From the NCBI RefSeq assembly GCF_947495325.1, contig NZ_CANLYK010000001.1:434001-498000 (forward strand): a stretch of DNA of 64,000 nucleotides, written 5' to 3'. Under the pieces are notes generated by a model. The model did not search any database and had not been told where the DNA came from. It saw only the letters and a program-made list of their open reading frames with translations. The translations under genes and the position numbers were made by a program. How positions within the stretch are numbered: position 1 is the first letter of the stretch; each line of letters begins with the position of its first letter. This document shows positions 8,583-18,600 of this stretch, piece after piece. The DNA is from an uncultured Allomuricauda sp. (GTDB lineage Bacteria; Bacteroidota; Bacteroidia; Flavobacteriales; Flavobacteriaceae).

Positions 8583-9865
8583 TGCAGAAAGTTTTGGTCA
8601 TAGCCTATTATTGGCCACCAGCAGGTGGACCAGGAGTGCAGCGGTGGCTGAAATTTGTGAAGTATTTGAGGGATTTTGATATTGAACCTGTAGTTTACAT
8701 TCCCCAAAATCCGAATTACCCAATCCTGGATAAGGATCTCGTCAAAGAAATTCCAGAGGGTATTCAAATTCTTGAGCATCCCATATGGGAACCCTATGCA
8801 TTGGCAGCAATGGTATCTAAAAAGAAGACCAAAACGATAAGTTCTGGTGTTATCCAAGAAACGAAACCATCTTTTGTTGAGAAAATATTACTTTGGGTAA
8901 GAGGCAATTTTTTTATTCCAGATGCACGGAAGTTTTGGGTAAGACCATCCATAAAATATCTTTCTAAAATTATTGAACTGGAGGGTATTAAAACTGTAAT
9001 TACAACTGGTCCACCCCATAGTGTCCATTTGATTGGACTTGGATTGAAAAAGTTGTATCAAATTCAGTGGGTGGCGGATTTCAGAGATCCTTGGACCTCT
9101 ATTGGATATCACTCTAAACTAAAATTATCTAAAACTTCACAAAGAAAACATAAGGTCTTAGAGAAAAATGTTCTCAATGCTGCGGATAAACTAATAGTGA
9201 CCAGCAGAACAACCAAAACCGAGTTTGAACAGATAACAAAGAAGCCCATTAAAGTAATCACTAATGGTTTTGATGATGTAAACCAAGAAACTGAGTTAGA
9301 CGAAGGTTTCACCATCTCCCATATTGGTTCTTTGCTTACAAGGCGTAATCCAACACACTTTTGGCAAGCAATAAAAGTATTGATAGATGAAAATGAAGAC
9401 TTCAAAAAGCAACTTAAAATCCAGTTGATTGGGGTAGTGGGGGAGGAAGTGTTGGAAACTGTCAAGGAAAATGGGTTACAATCCTATGTGGAGCAATTGG
9501 GTTATCTTTCGCATAGCGATGTATTGAAAGCCCAGCAAAAATCGCAAATACTTTTATTGTTGGAAGTTGATTCGGCGGAAACCAAAGGCATAATTCCGGG
9601 AAAGCTATTTGAATATTTAAATGCAGGAAGACCAATTTTGGCAATTGGCCCATCAGAATGGGAAGCAGGTAAGATTGTTCAAGAAACAAATGCTGGCGCT
9701 GTTTTTAGTCACACGGATACAACTGCTTTAAAAGATTTACTTTTAACTTGGTTTAAAACCTATCAAAAAGGGAAATTGGCTTTAAACTCAAAAGGGATTC
9801 AACAATTCCATAGGAAAGAATTGACAAAAGCATTGGCAAATTACATCGAATGGGAATCGTCTTAA
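8582..9865 (+). CDS. Glycosyltransferase, GT4-like (GT-B fold)
   Basis: The 427-residue protein opens with YYWPPAGGPGVQRWLKFVKYL, the typical N-terminal Rossmann motif of GT4-like enzymes in envelope polysaccharide clusters. The DFRDPW motif lies in the first domain. The C-terminal domain has KLFEYLNAGRPILAIGP, the E-x7-E-like donor-binding segment of GT4 enzymes. There is no signal peptide, so it is cytoplasmic and probably membrane-associated. It overlaps YfhO by 1 nt upstream and the flippase by 16 nt downstream, so the three genes are almost certainly co-translated. The sugar and acceptor cannot be read from the sequence. Confidence 0.85.
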   Translation: MQKVLVIAYYWPPAGGPGVQRWLKFVKYLRDFDIEPVVYIPQNPNYPILDKDLVKEIPEGIQILEHPIWEPYALAAMVSKKKTKTISSGVIQETKPSFVEKILLWVRGNFFIPDARKFWVRPSIKYLSKIIELEGIKTVITTGPPHSVHLIGLGLKKLYQIQWVADFRDPWTSIGYHSKLKLSKTSQRKHKVLEKNVLNAADKLIVTSRTTKTEFEQITKKPIKVITNGFDDVNQETELDEGFTISHIGSLLTRRNPTHFWQAIKVLIDENEDFKKQLKIQLIGVVGEEVLETVKENGLQSYVEQLGYLSHSDVLKAQQKSQILLLLEVDSAETKGIIPGKLFEYLNAGRPILAIGPSEWEAGKIVQETNAGAVFSHTDTTALKDLLLTWFKTYQKGKLALNSKGIQQFHRKELTKALANYIEWESS

Positions 9866-11310
9866 AGCAATCACTAAAAAACATTACAATAACCTATTTG
9901 GGATTTGCTTTTGGTGCTATAAACACACTTTTTTTATACACCCAAATATTACCTGATGAATACTATGGGCTTGTTACTTTCATATTGGCTTCAAGTACCA
10001 TTCTGATGCCCTTACTGGCTTTTGGAGTCCATAATACCATGGTCAAGTTTTATAGTAATTATAAGGACACCGAAAAGGACGGCTTTCTAACTTTAATGTT
10101 GATTACACCGCTACTTGGCATTTTACCAGTGGCGACACTAACTTTTCTATTCTATGAACAGGTAGGTGATTTGGTTTCTACGGTTAACCCCATGGTCAAG
10201 GAATATGTTTGGTATGTCTTTTTGGTAGGATTGTCCATGGCCTATTTTGAAGTATTCTACGCATGGTGCAAAGTGCATTTAAAGTCAGTTTTCGGAAACT
10301 TTATGAAGGAAGTTTTTGGACGTATTGGGGTTTCCATTTTATTGCTTCTATTGTATTTTGAAGTAATTACGTTGGATGACTTTTTTAAATTTTTGGTTGG
10401 GCTTTACCTTTTACGAACAGTCATTGTAAAAATATATGCCTATAGCATCCGGTTTCCTAAAATAGATTTCAAATTTCCATCAAATACCAAAGAAATATTA
10501 GGTTATAGTTTTTTAATTATCCTAGGAGGTTCCGCGGCGATAATTCTCCTGGAAATAGATAAAGTGATGATCAATCAATTCATAAAAATTGAGAATGTGG
10601 CATATTATGGGGTTGCGACGTATATTGCTACGGTCATCATAGTTCCCGCTAGGGCAATGCATCAAATAACATATCCTTTAACTGCAGAATTGCTGAATTC
10701 TGGGAACCATTTTGAATTGGAGACGCTGTACAGAAAGACATCACTTACACTTTTTATCGCTTCTGGAATTCTGTTCGTGTTGATTATTCTGAATATAGAC
10801 GATTTATACCTATTACTTCCAGAATCTTATAGAGATGGATTTTCCATTATTTTCCTTATCGGTTTGGCCAAGGTGTTTGATTCCCTTTTGGGGAACAACA
10901 ACTCCATTTTGTACAATTCACAATATTATAAAACAGTACTTGTTTTTGGGATATGTCTGGCCTTGTTGACAATACTACTGAACTTTTTTCTTATCCCACA
11001 ATTTGGATTGGAAGGTGCTGCTTTAGCGAGTTTTATTTCCATATTCATTTTTAATCTCGCAAAGCTGGTCTTTGTGAAATTAAAGTTTGGTTTTTTGCCC
11101 TTTTCAAAAGCTACTATAAAGGTTTTGGTCACTTTAATCTTGATAAGTGTACTGTTCCATCTTTTACAGTTTCCATTTCATCCCATTATCAATATTGTTT
11201 TGAAATCGATATTGATTGTGGTCATGTATTTAGGGATTTTATATCGCTTTGAAATATCTGAAGATATTACAGGAGTACTTTCCAAATGGCTGAGGAGGAG
11301 AGAAGAATAA
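9850..11310 (+). CDS. Polysaccharide flippase (Wzx/MATE-like oligosaccharide transporter)
   Basis: This 486-residue protein has about 12-14 hydrophobic helices and begins GIVLKQSLKNITITYLGFAFGAINTLFLY, the typical start of Wzx/RfbX-type flippases. It carries no nucleotide-binding motif. The family moves lipid-linked oligosaccharides across the inner membrane. The ATG lies inside the end of the glycosyltransferase gene (16-nt overlap), so it belongs to the DUF4834-YfhO-GT operon and presumably exports the glycan that operon makes. It is the last gene before a strong hairpin at 11322-11352. Confidence 0.8.
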   Translation: MGIVLKQSLKNITITYLGFAFGAINTLFLYTQILPDEYYGLVTFILASSTILMPLLAFGVHNTMVKFYSNYKDTEKDGFLTLMLITPLLGILPVATLTFLFYEQVGDLVSTVNPMVKEYVWYVFLVGLSMAYFEVFYAWCKVHLKSVFGNFMKEVFGRIGVSILLLLLYFEVITLDDFFKFLVGLYLLRTVIVKIYAYSIRFPKIDFKFPSNTKEILGYSFLIILGGSAAIILLEIDKVMINQFIKIENVAYYGVATYIATVIIVPARAMHQITYPLTAELLNSGNHFELETLYRKTSLTLFIASGILFVLIILNIDDLYLLLPESYRDGFSIIFLIGLAKVFDSLLGNNNSILYNSQYYKTVLVFGICLALLTILLNFFLIPQFGLEGAALASFISIFIFNLAKLVFVKLKFGFLPFSKATIKVLVTLILISVLFHLLQFPFHPIINIVLKSILIVVMYLGILYRFEISEDITGVLSKWLRRREE

Positions 11311-11312
11311 TC

Positions 11313-11352
11313 TAAAGAAAAACCCCGTAGCGGATAAATCCAACTACGGGGT
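11313..11352 (-). terminator. Terminator for the low-complexity exported protein gene (possibly bidirectional)
   Basis: A 9-bp perfect stem (ACCCCGTAG at 11322-11330 with CTACGGGGT at 11344-11352) is followed on the minus strand by TTTTTCTTTAGA. This is the layout of an intrinsic terminator for the minus-strand gene at 11380. On the plus strand no T-run follows, so it only weakly serves the flippase gene. Confidence 0.85.
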
Positions 11353-11379
11353 AACAACTAACCAACCTAAAAACTATCT

Positions 11380-12552
11380 TTATTGTACTCTTGAACTTCT
11401 TGTTCTGGTACCTGTGTTACTGTTTCTACTAGAACTTGTGTTCCCTGTACTTCTTTTTACTGTCGTAGAAGAGCTTCTGGAAACTGTTCTTTTTGCTGTA
11501 TTATTTCTACTTGCAACTGACCTATTTGTACTTTTTTGGGCTACTGGCCTTTTATACGAATTGGTTGTACTTATTGTAACTGTTCGTTTTGGTGTCTGAG
11601 TCACCTGTCTTTTAGTAACAGAAGTACTTCTTGGCGTACGGGTAACACTTCTTTGTGTTACTGTGTTTCCCCTGTTAGAGCGTTGTACAGTAGTATTACC
11701 TCTTTTTACAGTACTTTGCCTAACGGTTTTGTTTCTATTTACAGACGTTCTATCACCAGAGTTTCTAAAACCATTGTTATTAGATCGTGCAACTGTTCTA
11801 GAGCTTACCTCCCTGTTACTTCTACCATAGTCTGCACCTCTTCTTACATTGGTATTACGAACTACAGCTCTTTTATCATTGCGATACACATTACTTCGTC
11901 TATTGTTCCTGTTGAACCTGTACTCTCTTCCCCTTTGTACATAAGCACGTCTTACATTATTTCTATAAGGACTGTGAAATGAATATCGCAGTGGGTTATA
12001 ATACCTTCTATATGGAGTGTTCCATACGGTACAGAAGCCTATTCCAGGTCTTGCAAAATATCTGTGAAAGGGTCTATATACATAACCTCTGTTATAGATG
12101 TTGATAAAACCGGTGTGGTGACTAAAAACTCCACCGTTATAAAAAACATTCAATCCACCAACTCTACGTACACGTCCATTTCTATACCAAACGTCTACAC
12201 TTCCTATTTGAGAAACACGACCGTAATAATCATAATAAACAGGTATGTTCTCTACTTGGATTATAGCTCCGTAATCGTCATATTGTACGAATGGGTTATA
12301 ATTGAATCCTGAGTTAAATGTAATACCAACATTTCCAACTCGTGCACCAACGCCAACGTTGACACGATTATCAATGTAAAAATCAAATTCTCCATCGGGA
12401 TATACAGAAAATGTAACTCCATTCTCTACAAAGATGAATGAGTTTCCATATCTATAAGAATTGCTTGTGGCAACCTTATCTTCCATGGTGGTTGCAAAGA
12501 TACTTGGAGTACCTAAAAGAACCGCTGCTATAATGAGTACTAACTTTTTCAT
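11380..12552 (-). CDS. Exported protein with conserved beta-rich domain and basic Arg/Asn/Ser/Thr low-complexity tail
   Basis: The preferred ATG (12552) gives a signal peptide (MKKLVLIIAAVLLGTPSIFA); the longer frame to 12621 adds a leader unlike a secretion signal. Residues about 25-170 contain short strand repeats of the type YYDYYGRVSQIGSVDVWY and NGRVRRVGGLNVFYNGG. This looks like a small beta domain of a flavobacterial family without known function. The remaining half is very rich in Arg, Asn, Ser and Thr with Gln, almost without acidic or hydrophobic residues, and strongly basic. Such a tail could bind acidic polysaccharide or DNA outside the cell, which is inference. No promoter box was found. 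The gene ends 28 bp before a strong terminator and stands alone. Confidence 0.6.
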   Translation of the reverse strand: MKKLVLIIAAVLLGTPSIFATTMEDKVATSNSYRYGNSFIFVENGVTFSVYPDGEFDFYIDNRVNVGVGARVGNVGITFNSGFNYNPFVQYDDYGAIIQVENIPVYYDYYGRVSQIGSVDVWYRNGRVRRVGGLNVFYNGGVFSHHTGFINIYNRGYVYRPFHRYFARPGIGFCTVWNTPYRRYYNPLRYSFHSPYRNNVRRAYVQRGREYRFNRNNRRSNVYRNDKRAVVRNTNVRRGADYGRSNREVSSRTVARSNNNGFRNSGDRTSVNRNKTVRQSTVKRGNTTVQRSNRGNTVTQRSVTRTPRSTSVTKRQVTQTPKRTVTISTTNSYKRPVAQKSTNRSVASRNNTAKRTVSRSSSTTVKRSTGNTSSSRNSNTGTRTRSSRVQ

Positions 12553-12666
12553 ACTATAAGGTTTTAAATTCCGAATGCAACTATTTACATCCCGACTAGT
12601 TAATACCAAACAGCGTGCCAAAAAAATTAGTTAAATTTTATATATCTAATAATCAGTAAGTTAAAT

Positions 12667-14607
12667 CTATTTTTGAATTATAAACATTGACCTTCTGTTA
12701 AGTTGGTGTTCTTCCTCAGAGCAATCCATTCCGTTAGAGCAGTTGTTTAACAACCGCGTTTCACCATAGCCTTTGTAAGTAAGTCTACTGCCATCTATAC
12801 CCTTGTTTATTAACCACTGCATTGTGGTCCAAGCTCTTTTTTCCGATAGACTCAGATTAAAACTATGACTAGACTTGGAATCTGTATGAGACTCGATATG
12901 AATTTCCAGTTGTGGGTACTCCTTCATGGCCTGCAGAATTTTTACTAATTCAACCTCTGCATCCGATGTTATTATATACTTTCCATAGTCAAAATAAATA
13001 GGCTGTAAATTTAATCTGCAGCCAAGGTCATCAATTGCACAATCTGGTGGAACCAATTCAATATTTAAGGTAAGATTATGTGACCCTCGAGGAGTGGTAA
13101 TTGTTTTTTCAGTGGGATTATAGTCTTTACTGTTATTTTCACCTCTAACAGCGTATTGTTTACCACAGTCCACAAGCCCTTCAAATTTGTATTGACCAAT
13201 AGAATCTGTACTTATCTGGGATACTATGGTATTGTTTTCGTCTAAAAGGGTGACCAAGGACTCATTTATAGGGTTACCGGTTTTAGCATCAGCAATCACT
13301 CCTTCAATATTGATTATCCCACATTTTTCCCAAATTCGATAGATATCATCCGAAACACTGCCGGCATTTCCATCACGATTAGAAGAAAGATATCCAATCA
13401 ACTTTTCTTCGTTTATAATAAACCCAAAATCATCCTTATTTGTATTTATTGGCTGTTTTAAATTAGTAACCTGTTTAAATTTGCCTTTTTCTTCCAAAGA
13501 AATTGCAAAAATGTCTAGCCCACCTAAACTAAGATGACCATCACTGGAAAAGTAAAGGTTGTTGCTTTTACTGATATATGGAAAAGTTTCCCTTGCCTCG
13601 GTATTAATTTCAGACCCCATATTTATCGGGGTACCGTATAAGAAATCTCCAATAAGGTTTACATACCAGATGTCTGATCCACCATAAGAACCTGGCATAT
13701 CTGATGAGAAATATAGGCGTTCTTCGTCTGGACTCAAAGCTGGATGGGCAACGGAATACGTATCACTGTTGAATGGTAATTCTTTAATATCTCCCCAAGA
13801 ACCATCTTCTTGTTTTACCGCCTTATATATTTTAAGGCTTATGAATTTTTCCTTGGTCTTTTTTTTCTTTCCGTTGATATAGTTGTTTCTAGTAAAATAC
13901 ATAGTATTGCCATCATTTGTAAATACAGCAGAAGACTCATGCAAGGGAGAATTAATAGCTCCTTTTAATGGTGTAGGTTTGGATAATTTCCCTTCTTCAT
14001 CAATTGTGGCCTCATATAAGTTTAAATAGGGGATTCCGTTCCATTCATGAATTTTATCTCCTTGGGTACTTTCAGATGAGGAAGCATATACAAGTTTGTT
14101 TTCAAAGAAGGATGGCCCAAAATCCGAACTGGACAAATCATTTGTTACGTTTTCTATCTCAAACGTTTTAGATTCAAAATCAACAAGACTATCCAAAGCG
14201 GGGTAATCCCTAATAAAATTCCTGGCCAAGTTTGTATTGGCTGATCGGGAGGAGAACTCACCCATCAATTTCTTGGAAAGATAATATTCGCCAATACTTT
14301 TAAAGCTTTGTGCAGCCCTGTAATAATAGTCAGGCTCCATGGCATTTGGATATTTTTCCATTAAATTTTTATACCATTTCACGGCCTCTCCATACTCACC
14401 GTTAAAATAATAGGTATCTCCCAATTTTTTATACACCTGTGCAGACTCATACCCAGCATTGACAACTTTAAGGTATATTTTCCGGGCATCGATATAGGCA
14501 TATTCGTCAAATTCTTCATTGGCTTTTTTGACCTTGCTTTTTTGACTCTGCATCGCGAAAGCTATCAGGAATACTAGTGCAGTTATCAATATTTTAAACT
14601 TGCTCAT
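12667..14607 (-). CDS. OmpA-family protein with TPR, PD40 propeller and carboxypeptidase-regulatory-like domains
   Basis: This 646-residue exported protein starts with a signal peptide ending around QSQ and continues with TPR helices (about 25-140). A run of PD40/WD40-like blades follows (SPDEERLYFSSDMPG, YLSSNRDG), then a carboxypeptidase-regulatory-like domain (IEGVIADAKTGNPINESLVTL). The OmpA peptidoglycan-binding domain (about 530-646) carries the HTDSKSS and NRRSM segments. It is the third gene of a minus-strand operon behind a PorP/SprF protein and a giant adhesin. This trio is recurrent in Bacteroidetes with the type IX secretion/gliding machinery. Its likely role is to anchor the SprF-adhesin complex to the cell wall, like the PD40/OmpA protein PorE. 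Confidence 0.85.
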   Translation of the reverse strand: MSKFKILITALVFLIAFAMQSQKSKVKKANEEFDEYAYIDARKIYLKVVNAGYESAQVYKKLGDTYYFNGEYGEAVKWYKNLMEKYPNAMEPDYYYRAAQSFKSIGEYYLSKKLMGEFSSRSANTNLARNFIRDYPALDSLVDFESKTFEIENVTNDLSSSDFGPSFFENKLVYASSSESTQGDKIHEWNGIPYLNLYEATIDEEGKLSKPTPLKGAINSPLHESSAVFTNDGNTMYFTRNNYINGKKKKTKEKFISLKIYKAVKQEDGSWGDIKELPFNSDTYSVAHPALSPDEERLYFSSDMPGSYGGSDIWYVNLIGDFLYGTPINMGSEINTEARETFPYISKSNNLYFSSDGHLSLGGLDIFAISLEEKGKFKQVTNLKQPINTNKDDFGFIINEEKLIGYLSSNRDGNAGSVSDDIYRIWEKCGIINIEGVIADAKTGNPINESLVTLLDENNTIVSQISTDSIGQYKFEGLVDCGKQYAVRGENNSKDYNPTEKTITTPRGSHNLTLNIELVPPDCAIDDLGCRLNLQPIYFDYGKYIITSDAEVELVKILQAMKEYPQLEIHIESHTDSKSSHSFNLSLSEKRAWTTMQWLINKGIDGSRLTYKGYGETRLLNNCSNGMDCSEEEHQLNRRSMFIIQK

Positions 14608-14624
14608 TATTATAAAAAATTGTC

Positions 14625-15605
14625 TTAAAAGAATCTAGGAATCATAATCCTATCTGATTTGTGAAAGATGTCGAATCGTAAAAAAACTTCATAGGATCCA
14701 TCGCTATATGCTTCAATATCTGTTGATTGGTAATCATAGGCCAATCCAGCAAAAATTGAATTTGAAAATTGGAACCCTAACATTGCACTGACAGAGGCAT
14801 CCCATCTATAGGATGTTCCAAAGACAAATTTTTCCTTAAACATAAAGTTAGCTGAAAGGTCCAATTGCAATGGAGCGCCGCTAACGGTTTTGACCAAGGT
14901 TGCGGGCTTAAACTTTAGACTCCTATTTAAATCAAAAACATGTCCAAGAATAAGAAAGTAGTGAAGTCTTTCTACTGCTATACTGTTAGCATCTCCATTT
15001 TGAAATGTACTTTCATCAAAATGTTTGGAATTTAAAAAGTTGGGAACGGACATTCCTGCATAAAACCTTTCAGTCTTAAAGTATAGACCCGCTCCAACTT
15101 GGGGTTGTAATTTTTGATCTATATTATTTTGGAAATTGGGGTCGTTGGGATTAAAGACACTTAATTTATTAAAATTAACATCCAATAAATCAACTCCACC
15201 TTTTAGACCAAAAGATAACTTGCCTGTTTGGGAAACGTCAATGGTGTAGGAATAATCCACTGTTATATTTGACTCTACAGCGGGACCAATTTCATCATGG
15301 ACAATGGACAACCCTAACCCCATGCTATTATACAAACCTATGGGGGCATTTGCTGTAAAAGTCAGTGTACGTGGAGAACCTTCAAGCCCTACCCACTGGG
15401 TACGTGCCAACATTCCGATACTAAGTGTTTCCCTAGACCCGGCATAGGCTGGATTTATCACCTGGGTATTGTACATATATTGGGTATACTGGGAATCTTG
15501 TTGACCAATGCAGTATAAGCTAGCTACAACATGCATTAACATAATTAACACTTTCTTTTTCTGCATATATGGTTTTCTCTTGGCCAGGTTTTGTAGGTTG
15601 TTCAT
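14625..15605 (-). CDS. PorP/SprF-family type IX secretion membrane protein
   Basis: The 326-residue barrel protein has the hallmark N-terminus QDSQYTQYMYNTQVINPAYAGS right after the signal peptide, shared by PorP and SprF. A second ATG at 15566 (MQKKKVLIMLMHVVASLYC) gives a cleaner signal peptide and could be the true start. SprF-type proteins are needed for secretion or surface docking of one partner adhesin encoded next to them. That partner is the type B CHU_C protein encoded 17 bp upstream, and the OmpA/PD40 gene follows 17 bp downstream. The strands NPAYAGSRETLSIGMLARTQW and FGLKGGVDLL are typical of the barrel. Confidence 0.9.
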   Translation of the reverse strand: MNNLQNLAKRKPYMQKKKVLIMLMHVVASLYCIGQQDSQYTQYMYNTQVINPAYAGSRETLSIGMLARTQWVGLEGSPRTLTFTANAPIGLYNSMGLGLSIVHDEIGPAVESNITVDYSYTIDVSQTGKLSFGLKGGVDLLDVNFNKLSVFNPNDPNFQNNIDQKLQPQVGAGLYFKTERFYAGMSVPNFLNSKHFDESTFQNGDANSIAVERLHYFLILGHVFDLNRSLKFKPATLVKTVSGAPLQLDLSANFMFKEKFVFGTSYRWDASVSAMLGFQFSNSIFAGLAYDYQSTDIEAYSDGSYEVFLRFDIFHKSDRIMIPRFF

Positions 15606-15622
15606 GGTGGTAAGATTGACTG

Positions 15623-18600
15623 CTAATCCCTGTTAATATATAGATAGCCGGAGTAACTTTCTTTCCCTGGATTGTCTGACGAAAATGTTAGAATATAGAA
15701 ATAGGTTCCAGTAGGCAATGACCTGTCTTCAGCAACAGTTGCCCTGCCAAAAGAAGTACCACTAAAAAGATTACTACCTTCTCCGTATTGATTTGCCTCA
15801 TATACAAGTACTCCCCATCTATTATAGATTTTTAAGCTATTATCCGGGAAATTTTCTATACCTCTAATTCTGAAAAAATCATTGATACCATCACCATTTG
15901 GGGTAATACCTGTAAAAATCTTAAAATCAGAATCACCAATGGTGCCTCCAAAGCAAGCTTCTATGACTGATACCCTAGTAAGATTATCTCTGGTAAATAA
16001 ATCACTGTCGGAAATGTCGTTGACAATAAAATTTTCTTGCTCTACTACATTTGCGGTTATTGTAGCCTGATTTTCAACGAACCCTATATTTAAGTCTTCT
16101 TGGGTTATTCCATAAACAACGGCGTATGTCCATTCTTCATTGACCTCTAGGATGTCGTTGTCATTGTCATCACCGGAAAGAGGCCCCTCTATCGGGTTTT
16201 CAAAAAGATCATCACGCAGGAGTAACCCGGTTAGGGGCTGATTTCCTAAATTGGCTATCCTAAATGTATATCGAATACTTTCAAGGCAACCATCATTGGT
16301 TGAATCAAAAAGCTCACCTGTTTTCACCAACCCTATTCCGGCCGAAGTATTGATGCAAGCTCCAATAACGGATATACTTGTTAGGTCATCCAAGCTATAT
16401 GTACTTTGATGTGAAAAATCCGTAATAAAAGTATCTGGTAAATCGGTACGGTAGGCAGTGACCATGGCCTGATTTTCTACAAAGGTCCTATCAATATCTT
16501 CCTCGACTATGGGACGCACCAGATTATAATTCCATTGTTCTCCAATATCCAAAATTTCATCTTCATTGAGGTTGCGGCTATTAGGTTCCGTAAGGGTAAT
16601 GCCCAAAAAGAAATCCTCTAAAAGGATATTTTCAAGAGCAATGTTCCCTAAGTTCTCAACAGTGAAGAAATAAAGGACTGAATCGTTGCAATTGTCATCA
16701 TCAGAATCAAATAGACTAGCCGTTTTTATCAATCCGATAGAAGCAACCTCACTAGGACATGCACTTGATACATCCGTGCTGGCAGTATTAGAATCGGCTG
16801 TCACACTAGTATTGTTTCCAATGGGCTGCGCTGAAACGTTGGCTTGATTGAACCGAAGTTGCGGGGAGTTATCAATATCAGTCTGGGTTATAAAGTAGGT
16901 GGCGGTAAAAACCCAATCTTCCATCTGGTCTATTTCGTTGTCGTTATCAAGATCACCCGGATTAGGAGTAGGGGCAGTAATGGTATTGCCCAAATCGTCT
17001 GTCAGCACAATCTGACCCAAATCTGAACTGCCAACGTTGCTCACCGTATAGGTGTAAATTATCCTATCATCGCATCCATCATTGTTGCTATCTGAAAGGG
17101 AATCTAAAAGAGTTACGGATACAGCCGCAGAAAAACTAGCACAGGCACTGGAGAGGTCTATGTTATTTTGATCATTGTCTGAAACCTGGAAGGTACTGCC
17201 CAAAGGTTCCGCAGTAACTGTTGCGGCACTAATCAAGGGGGTATTGGTGATATTCTCTGGTGTAATATTGTAGGAACCGGTATAGGTCCATTCTTCACCT
17301 ACCTCTAAAATACCATTGGTATTGATGCTTTCGTCATCTGGCCCGATCACTGGACTTGGCAATTGGTCGTTCGTGAGTACAACGGTGTCCAGATCTACTT
17401 GCCCAGAGTTGGTGACCACAATTCTAAAGTCGATGGTATCCGGGCAGTTGTCCGTATCGCTGTCCGAGAGACTGTGGGTCCTGGTCAAGGTGATTTCGGC
17501 AGTGTCCGCACAGGCCCCAGAGACATCATTATCGTTGTCCTGATCTAAATTAGGGGCAGATGGATGCGAATCATCCACTACCTGAAAGGTGCTACCTATA
17601 TGTAGCGCCCTGACATCAGCTCCGCTAATCACATTTATTCCATCAATATCTGCTTGGTCAAGATCATAACTCCCAGTATATTCCCAAGTTTCACCGCTGT
17701 CCAGAATAGTATCCCCGTTTCCATTTGAAGAAAGGGTTGGGGCATTGACCAACAGATCGTCATTAACCACAACATTTTCCAAAGGTGCATTTCCTGTGTT
17801 GGTCACTTCAATGGTTATAGCGATGCGGTCCGTACAGTTGTCCCCATCACCACTATCCTCCAAAACGGTGTTTCGTATTATCGAAATGCCTACAGTATCG
17901 TCACAAGCACCTGAAAAAAGAATTTCATTGTCAGCATCATCTGCTGGGTCTGTGGGATGGGAGATATCTTGTACAGGAAAGTTACCCACAGAAGATTCTG
18001 CTTGAACTGTGGCCCTGGAGAATATATCCCCACCGTCTATATCTCCTTGTGTAATATTATAAGAACCGGAGTAGGTCCACACTTCACCAGCTCCTTGAAG
18101 CAGGATTCCATCATTTCCCACATCACCGGAAGGATTAACAAGATTGCCCAATTGGTCATCGGTAAGAACTATGTTAATCAAATCCAATCCTCCAGAATTT
18201 GATACCTCAATGACAAAGTCAATTTGGTCATTGCAGCCATCCGTATCGGTATCCATCATTTGCAGGACTCGAGTTACTGCAATAGATGGACCATCGGCAC
18301 AGGCCCCTGGAATGTTGACAACGGTGTCGCCAACATCGGTTTCATCAGTAGGGTGGGATTCATCCATAATGGAGACGGCTGTACCAATGGGTTGTGCCGT
18401 GACCCTTGCTCGCCCTGTTACACTTCCAAGTGTTGCGTCCGGTTCAGTGATGTTATAAATACCAATTCCATCATATTGCCAAGTTTCACCAATTTCCAAT
18501 ACACCGTCGGCATTACCGCTTTCAAGAAATGGTCCTGCAGTAATATCATTAAGTTGATCATCATGCAGATCCGTAATGTTAAGATCCATACCACCAAGGT

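Noticed and set aside
12553-12621. Longer N-terminus for the low-complexity exported protein
   Set aside because: MARCLVLTSRDVNSC would precede a perfect signal peptide starting at 12552.
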